DNA of 64,000 nucleotides from Primulina eburnea. Taxonomy: Eukaryota > Streptophyta > Magnoliopsida > Lamiales > Gesneriaceae. A model generated the notes under the pieces. That model saw nothing but the letters and a program-made list of their open reading frames with translations, ran no database searches and was not told the DNA's origin. The DNA is taken from the NCBI RefSeq assembly GCF_022965805.1, contig NC_133104.1, positions 36,004,682 to 36,068,681 on the forward strand, read 5' to 3'. This document shows, one piece after another, positions 57,975-64,000 of this stretch (positions are counted from its first letter, which is position 1; each line of letters opens with the position of its first letter). Both the position numbers and the translations under genes were made by a program.

Positions 57975-60203
57975 TGTAATGCCTGAGAATTATAGAATTG
58001 ATAAACCAAGATTATTAATCTTCATTAACGTAAGATTCAGAAGATATGAGAATGCATGACATGCAATGAGGGAAGAAAAGACATGAGAAAATAGGGTTGC
58101 AAGACCGCACCCGCGGTGCAAAACATGACCGCACCCACGGTCATAAATTATGAATTTTTGTAAGAAAGGCCGAAGCCACACTGCACCCGCGGTAAGAACA
58201 AGACCGCACCCGCGGTGGTGTTACCGCACCCATGGTCTGATATGTACCGCACCCGCGGTCGTGAATTTCAGAAAATGGAATTGGTGCCGAAGCATTAGCG
58301 CACCCGCGCTCCTGGAGTTACCGCACCCGCGGTCGTGCGTGTAACTTGAAAAATAAGACACTTGTCCTTAGCCATGCAATATGATGTGTTGTCGATTCCT
58401 TCACTCACCATTTTCAGCAGCTGAGACTACCGAGAGAGAAGAAAGAAACAAGAGAAGGAAGGAAAGCTTTTTCACTTTTGAAGCTAGATTGTGTAAGATT
58501 TAGCCATCCAAATTTAAATCCGATTTCGGTTTTGAGCTCCTCTCCTCAAGAGCTTCAAAAGGGTGTAAGTTTCTTTACATTTCAGCACGGGTTGGAGATT
58601 CGATATTGGAGAAATTCTGATATAATTATGAATATTTGTTCTTATGATTATTGTGAACGTATATTCGTTACCGGATCGAAGAAGGGATATGATATGCGAT
58701 TGTTACGCAATTTCAGATTAGGTGGTTATGAAATTATGCAGAGTTCAGAATTTAAAAGAGATTATGATATTGATTATGAGTTGAAGTCATTGATTATGGA
58801 TATATGATGAGATTTAGATTGATCGGTATTTAGAAATCATGTCGTTATGCTGTTGAACTTGTACCGAGAATGATTATTGAAGTGTATAAGATTTGCCTTG
58901 AGTAGTATGTTGATATGATATTGCTCTATATTGCCAATTCAGATTGATATGGATCAGATTCAGTATTGATTTAGATTGATCAGAGTCAGTAACGATTTCG
59001 ATTGTATCCTGGTATTATTGATATGAATCATATTGTATCTTGTTCAGACATTAATCAGATTATGCACTGATTTGAGTATTGATCAAGAACAGGTTGTGAT
59101 TGGAGTTATTCACTGTTACAGTGTATTCGATATTGTCATTTCAGATTTGATATGGACAGATTAGACTTCGAGACTTCCTCTTCGTCAGACCAGGAAGACA
59201 AAGGTATAATTCATGTGATATTCGGGAAGATACAACTCAAATAAGATCCTATTTGAGTTTCCCAACAAAATCACATACTAGAATTATTGTTGTTTATTTT
59301 ATGATATGATTATGATGTGTTTATAGATGATATATTCATATCCTTTGAGATGACTATGCTTTGTTTACAGATTGTTATTTATTGCATTTAAGATAGGAAG
59401 TCTTGACAGAACAGTCAAACTTCTAGACGTTCGGTGATATCGCAGCTTAGGGGAAGATCACCTCTCCTATTGCAGATGTCGATACAGATCAGACCGAAGT
59501 CTAGGAATAAGACGTACGACACCCCGATTGGGAGGGTAGGTGGCATATCAGTGACGTCTTATTCACACCGGGATCCCTAGAATTATAGTTGAGTCGAGTC
59601 TAGACATGATTTGACTAGAACTGCATGAGTTTATGGATGTGGTTTCATAGACTATGAAACCCATTTTTATTGCTTTCAGTCATGATAGCATGTTTTTATG
59701 ATTTGATTTGAGTAGCATGTTTATCTGATTTGAGTTGCATGCTTATTTTGAGTTGATTTCACAGATCATGAAATCTATTGTTTTTAAGTTATTCATGATA
59801 GAATATTTCATGATTTACTTTATGTATATGCATGTTTACCGTGTTTTATACTGGGATTTATTCTCACCGGAGTATCCGGCTGTTGTCTTGTTTTGTATGT
59901 GTGCATGACAACAGGTGGGACAAGATCGGGGTCAGAAGATGATGAGAGCAGACGAGTTTAGCGTGGTGATTCCGGACTTGGATATAGATAGGTTTTATTA
60001 CTGGAACTTTAGTAGTTGAACCTTAGATTAATTGAAAGACTGTTGTACATTATTGTACTTTTATACAGATATGTATATTATTTAGATCTCATTACCTTCC
60101 GCACTTGTATTTTAAAAGAAAAATTTTTAGACCCTGTTTTATCTTAATTGATAATTAAATCCCAAAGATGATTAAGAAGATGATCAGCGTCCGGGTCCCC
60201 ACA
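57975..60203 (+). mobile_element. Solo LTR of a Gypsy2-related chromovirus inside Copia2 gag
   Basis: 2229 bp, starts TGTAATGCCTGAG and ends GGTCCCCACA. Perfect target duplication CAAAC (57970-57974 and 60204-60208). It shares with the Gypsy2 LTR the motif array, a CTAGGAATAAGACGTAC block, the CCGGGATCCCTAGA block and the end. An open frame at 58478-58807 is inside the LTR and is not a recognised gene. Confidence 0.93.
58104..58333 (+). promoter_or_regulatory. Array of eight ACCGC-ACCC-GCGGT motifs in the 57975-60203 solo LTR
   Basis: Units start at 58104, 58128, 58180, 58203, 58223, 58246, 58297 and 58320. The seventh is again AGCGCACCCGCGCT, at the same rank as in Gypsy2. Units at 58128, 58180 and 58223 carry single stem changes. 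Spacing is close to that in Gypsy2. Confidence 0.85.
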
Positions 60204-60208
60204 CAAAC

Positions 60209-61626
60209 TGTACTTCGGCTAAAAGTGCATGGGATATCCTCCAATGTCACTGTGAAGGGTCTGATAGTGTGCGACAAACCAGATTAAGGATGCTTACTTC
60301 AAAATTCGAGATGACGAGGATGGAAGAATCGGAGAGCATACTTGAGTACGATTGGCGCCTACGAGAAATTGCTAATGAGGCTTTCAGTGTTGGAGAGTCC
60401 ATCTCCAATGAGCGTCTAGTTAGCAAGGTTCTCCGATCTCTACATGAAAGATTCAACATAAAGATTTGTGCAATAGATGAGGCTAAGGATACTTCTAAAA
60501 TGTCATTGGAAGATCTTATCAGTTCATTACGTAATTTCGAGATGAACCTGGACATGCAGAAAAAGGATAAAATGAAGACAATTGCACTTCAAGCTTCAAA
60601 TGACTCCTATAATGAACTCCTTCAAATATCCCAAGAAGTCAATGATTCTGATCTCTGCGAGGACTCTATCTCCCTTATCACAAAGAAATTTGGTGATTAT
60701 TTGAAGAGAATCCGAGATAAGAAGAAGGATGCACATCCATCTAAATCTTCTAACCTCCTTGCACCTGAAAAGCCACAAAGGTTTCCTGCGAAGTTACAAA
60801 TTCAAATAAGGAAGAAGGCAAGGGACAATTTAAACCAAGGAAGTATGATTCGGTGCAGTGTAGAGAATGCCAAGGATTCGGCCACTATGCCAATGAGTGT
60901 GCAAAGAGATTACGCAAGAACAAAGGCTACAATGCATCTCTAAGCGATGAAGAATCTGATCTTGAGGAGAAGTCCACTAATGAAGACAATCAAACCTCCC
61001 TGACTGCACTACTGACAGAAACCCGCTGGCTACAAGTGAATCCTTTAGGTGTTGCCCTAGGTGTTGCTACACCTGGCCGCAACATTTGTGAAAAATCAGT
61101 CTGCTTCAACTCTACAGTTTCTGGAAACTTGAGTGAAGATGATCTGGAGGTTGATGGTGAAGAACTTACTCTTGAAAGTGTCCAGAAGCTTTATGAAGAA
61201 CTGTTTGAAGATTGGACCAAAAGAAACAAGCTTAATGCAAATCTCATGAAAGAAAATGCCGAACTGAAATTGGTGGTGAAAGAAAATGCTGATCTAAAAG
61301 CAGGGGTTGCTAAACTTGAGGTAATTTTGAGCAAAAAGGATTTAGAACTTGGTAATATCAAAGAAGAACTTCAAAAGGCAACTGAAACATTGTCCAAGTT
61401 TAATTCGAGAACATCAAAGCTTGAAACCATTCTTTCAATGGGAAGAGATGACAAAAAGGGTCTGAGATTTAAAGACAGTGTGTACGAAACTGGTGAAACT
61501 TCAAAATCCACTGTCTTTGTAAAAGGAAAAACTGAAACATTCACACCGCCACAATCTACGTCTCCGATCAAAAGCATACCATCAAAAAGACAACACACTG
61601 CATCTGTTCCTAAGAAGAGAAAATGA
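60209..61626 (+). pseudogene. Copia2 Gag, second part (capsid end, zinc knuckle, coiled coil)
   Basis: Frame 1 continues from 60209 through the UBN2-type core (ILEYDWRLREIANEAF, LVSKVLRSLHERFN) to 60943. The zinc knuckle CRECQGFGHYANEC lies in another frame, open from 60853 to 61626, so one shift lies between about 60790 and 60855. After the knuckle come an acidic stretch, a coiled coil (KLYEELFEDWTKRNKLNANL) and a basic end (SVPKKRK). The knuckle would bind the element's RNA. Confidence 0.85.
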
Positions 61627-62230
61627 AGATATGTATGTCATTACTGTTTTAAGCCTGGTCATATCAGGCCCTACTGTTTTAGACTCAGGGACGATCAGTT
61701 TAAACCAAAAGTCAAAGCGAATGTTGCCTCAAATGTTGCACAACACCTTCCGCAACACCTCTTACTATCAACCTACAGTAAGACAAATTTGAGTACCAAA
61801 GGTAAAAACTCATTGTAAAGTTGTCTACATTTCGTTGAAAACTAACACTATAGGTCACTGGTACTTTGATAGTGGTAGCTCACGTCACATGACGGGCTCA
61901 AGAGATCATCTGATCGATTATGTTGAACAAAAGTGTGGTAAAGTGACCTATGGAGGGGGAGCAAAAGGAAAAATTGTAGGAAAGGGTACACTAAATGTTG
62001 AAGGACTACCAAGACTCCACAATGTGCTCCATGTTGAAGGATTGAATTCAAATTTGATAAGCATAAGTCAATTATGTGATGATAATTTGTTTGTTAAATT
62101 TGATAAACATAACTGTGAAGTCTTTGATGAATCTAATGTGTGTATTATGACAGATACCAGGTCCTCAGATAATTGCTATCAAATAGGTGAGGAACTTTCG
62201 TGCAAGCATGTGCAAATCACTGATCATTGA
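61627..62230 (+). pseudogene. Copia2 protease region
   Basis: A second CCHC-like box (CHYCFKPGHIRPYC) lies near 61636-61677 before a stop-ridden stretch. From 61835 a 131-codon frame contains HWYFDSGSSRHMTG, the Copia aspartic protease motif with DSG intact, and LISISQLCD further on. The frame ends at 62230 and overlaps the integrase frame that begins at 62187, so a frameshift separates them. Confidence 0.8.
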
Positions 62231-62931
62231 CCTTTGGCACAGAAAACTCGGACATGCAAATTTTAAAACCTTGAAGAACCTGAGTAAGTACAATGCAGTA
62301 AGAGGTATGCCTAATCTCTCGTCTGGTATACCATATGTTTGCGGAGATTGTCAAAAGGGTAAACAAACCCGCGTGTCGCATCCAGTTTTGCCAACATCTG
62401 GGACAACACGCTGTCTAGAATTACTACACATGGACCTTATGGGTCCTATGGAAGTTGAGAGCCTCGAAGGTAAGAAATACTCTTTTGTGTGTGTTGATGA
62501 TTTCTCACGCTTTTCGTGGGTTAATTTTATTAAAGAGAAGTCAGATACTTTCGATGTATTCAAAAGCTTGATCACAAGAATCACTAACTTCCATAGCCTG
62601 AAGGTAAAAAGGATCAGAACTGATCACGGTAAGGAATTTGAAAATCATTCATTCTCATCCTTCTGTGACAGGAAATGTATTTTTAATGAATTTTCAGCAC
62701 CAAAAACACCACATTTCAAATAGGGTGTATTTGAGAAATGGTTCGACTATGACATCGTATGAGATAATTATGGAGAAGAAGCATAACCTTAAATATTTTC
62801 ATGTTTTTGGTTGTGTGTGCTATGTTTTGAATGGCAGGGAGAAACTTGCAAAATTTGATTCAAAGAGTGATAAGTGTTTGTTTTTGGGATATGCAACTAA
62901 TAGTCGAGCTTACTGCATGTATAATTTATGA
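62187..62931 (+). pseudogene. Copia2 integrase, internally deleted
   Basis: Gag-pre-integrase LWHRKLGHANFKTL, then zinc finger CGDCQKGKQTR, then the catalytic core: HMDLMGPM (first Asp) and RIRTDHGKEFEN (second Asp). At about 62712-62720 (PKTPHF) the frame jumps to a segment (ISNRVYLRNGSTMTSYE) that in related elements comes roughly 40 residues later, so the third catalytic residue, Glu in the NGVVER segment, is gone. GYATNSRAYCMYNL ends at a TGA... stop near 62931. Integrase is inactive. Confidence 0.85.
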
Positions 62932-62943
62932 ACTAGGACTATT

Positions 62944-63190
62944 ATGGAATCCATTAATGTTGTTTTTGACGACTGTGCAGATTTGAAAAAGAAAACAGCT
63001 GAAGATAATGTGGAAGACCTACTGGAAATTCCAATCATACTGGAAAATGCAGATGTTGCTCCAGATGTTGCTCCAGATGTTGCAACACCTAGCACAACAC
63101 TTGACACTGAAGTCACTGAAGCTGAGGACGAAACGAATAACAATGATGAGTTTGATTTGATTTTGTCCAGAAAGGCAAAAAAGGGGAGAT
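62944..63190 (+). pseudogene. Copia2 integrase-RT linker fused to the PPT
   Basis: Acidic linker (VVFDDCADLKKK, then DVAPDVAPDVATPSTT repeats and EAEDETNNNDEF) that normally precedes RT. Instead of RT it runs directly into AAGGCAAAAAAGGGGAGAT, the polypurine tract ending at 63190. About 2 kb of RT and RNase H coding DNA expected here is missing. Confidence 0.8.
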
Positions 63191-64000
63191 TGAAGGGAAA
63201 TATAATTTCCATATTAAATTTATTTCCCTAATATTATCTTTTTCTTGTTGATTTGATTGATTATAATATTTAATTATGGTTTTGCCTTTCTAGATAATTA
63301 TGCTAAGATTTTATTGTGATATAATATCATGTGGAATATTGAGTTTTACCTTTCTAGATATTATTTTTATGATAAAGATTTTCTAGATATTATATTTATG
63401 AAAGATCTTGCAGATATAGTATCAATGTTTAAAAGGAGTTTATTTCTTATTAAACTCTCACTTTCCTTGTAAAATAGGTCTCTTTGTGAAGATAAATTTT
63501 ATGTCTATATATAAGAGATCAAGGACATTGATGCGGCTGCTCTCTCTTCTCAATCAATATACACACATTGTGCACGTCATGGTTCTCATAGAAAAACATC
63601 CTACAAAGGCGTTGCTGTTTTGAAGAGGAGTCGTCCGTTTTGTTTTTCACTCTTTGCTTGGAGGTTTTCATGAATGCATTACTGATGCACTTTTGCACGT
63701 CGAGATTTCAGAGACAAATAATTCTATAAAGACGTTGATGTGTTTTGAAGAGTGTTGATCTCGTGTTGCTCTGAATGTTGCCAACATCTACAGACAACAT
63801 CGTAACGATGTTGACTGAAGATTACATCTAATAGATCGTGTTTTTCGGGATCAAGTTTTGCTTTCTTGTTCACGTTTTAATATTGTTGGTTGTTTTAGAA
63901 AGCTTTATTTTCTCAACTTGTTGAGGAAATTGATTTTTGTAATAATCACTAGTGATAGGTTTTTGTGTAAACGATTTGGTTTTCTAGTGATAAACTTTTG
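63191..64000 (+). repeat. Copia2 3' LTR, first 810 bp
   Basis: Starts TGAAGGGAAATATAATTTCC and follows the 5' LTR closely with scattered substitutions and a few short indels. Cut by the window end before its U5 end. Confidence 0.92.

Larger units (their letters stand above)
56569..64000 (+). mobile_element. Copia2: internally deleted Copia element, 3' end beyond the window
   Basis: 5' LTR 56569-57607, primer site, gag (interrupted by a solo LTR), protease, partial integrase, PPT and 3' LTR from 63191 to the window edge. GGAAT at 56564-56568 is the likely left target duplication. RT and RNase H are absent: after the integrase linker the sequence passes straight into the PPT. It is therefore non-autonomous. 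LTRs differ by roughly 2 percent by eye. Confidence 0.9.

Noticed and set aside
58478..58807. Plus-strand ORF of 109 codons inside the solo LTR
   Set aside because: It falls in the R/U5 part of a chromovirus LTR, corresponding to non-coding sequence in the Gypsy2 LTR. No conserved frame is seen there.

Overview
The window is nuclear DNA from a flowering plant, almost certainly a eudicot. It holds three host-type plant genes with plant-like exon structure, a large load of LTR retrotransposons primed by initiator-Met tRNA, and several MITE-like repeats. The extra protein encoded downstream of pol in the large Copia element resembles, from memory only, proteins annotated in Lamiales (Gesneriaceae-like) genomes, so Lamiales is a tentative guess.

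Layout. 1-1183 is the N-terminal part of a SCARECROW-LIKE 3 (GRAS) gene on the minus strand, cut by the window edge. Its upstream side (1.9-4.7 kb) holds a hAT-like MITE, a (TA)n tract and a 1.4-kb Copia solo LTR. 7459-11497 (minus) is a multi-exon pseudouridine-5'-phosphate glycosidase (PsuG/PUMY) gene in decay: exon pieces are missing and there are frameshifts and an in-frame stop. 11923-38504 is one Copia element (TSD GTACA) stretched to 26.6 kb by two nested Gypsy chromoviruses: Gypsy1 (16521-22933, minus, TSD AATCA) and the very young Gypsy2 (27593-36105, plus, TSD TGAAC). About 38.7-46.4 kb is a degraded minus-strand Gypsy element that itself contains a solo LTR (42826-44806, TSD AGTAC) and probably another LTR. 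46.4-49.9 kb holds three MITE-like elements and an LTR-like remnant. 50287-51319 is a single-exon F-box gene of the AUF1/AUF2 type with one frameshift. 51.9-52.7 kb is a Copia 3'-end fragment folded into a long inverted repeat. About 53-56.4 kb is a second member of the ~3-kb LTR family. 56378-56568 is a short unrecognised open exon-like segment, followed by a second Copia element (56569 to the window end) that lacks RT/RNase H and carries a 2.2-kb solo LTR inside gag (57975-60203, TSD CAAAC).

How the parts relate. Insertion order can be read from nesting and LTR divergence: Copia1 first, then Gypsy1, then Gypsy2, whose two 1818-bp LTRs differ at about three positions. No element here is plainly autonomous: Gypsy2 comes closest, with one frameshift between protease and RT. 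The most unusual signals are (i) family-specific palindromic oligonucleotides repeated through the retroelements, especially a hairpin-like ACCGC-ACCC-GCGGT array next to the TATA box in four LTRs, with a compensatory stem variant; (ii) an antisense ORF with its own TATA-like box plus a long extra sense ORF downstream of pol in Copia1; and (iii) a ~150-bp-arm hairpin made from the 3' end of a related Copia element.
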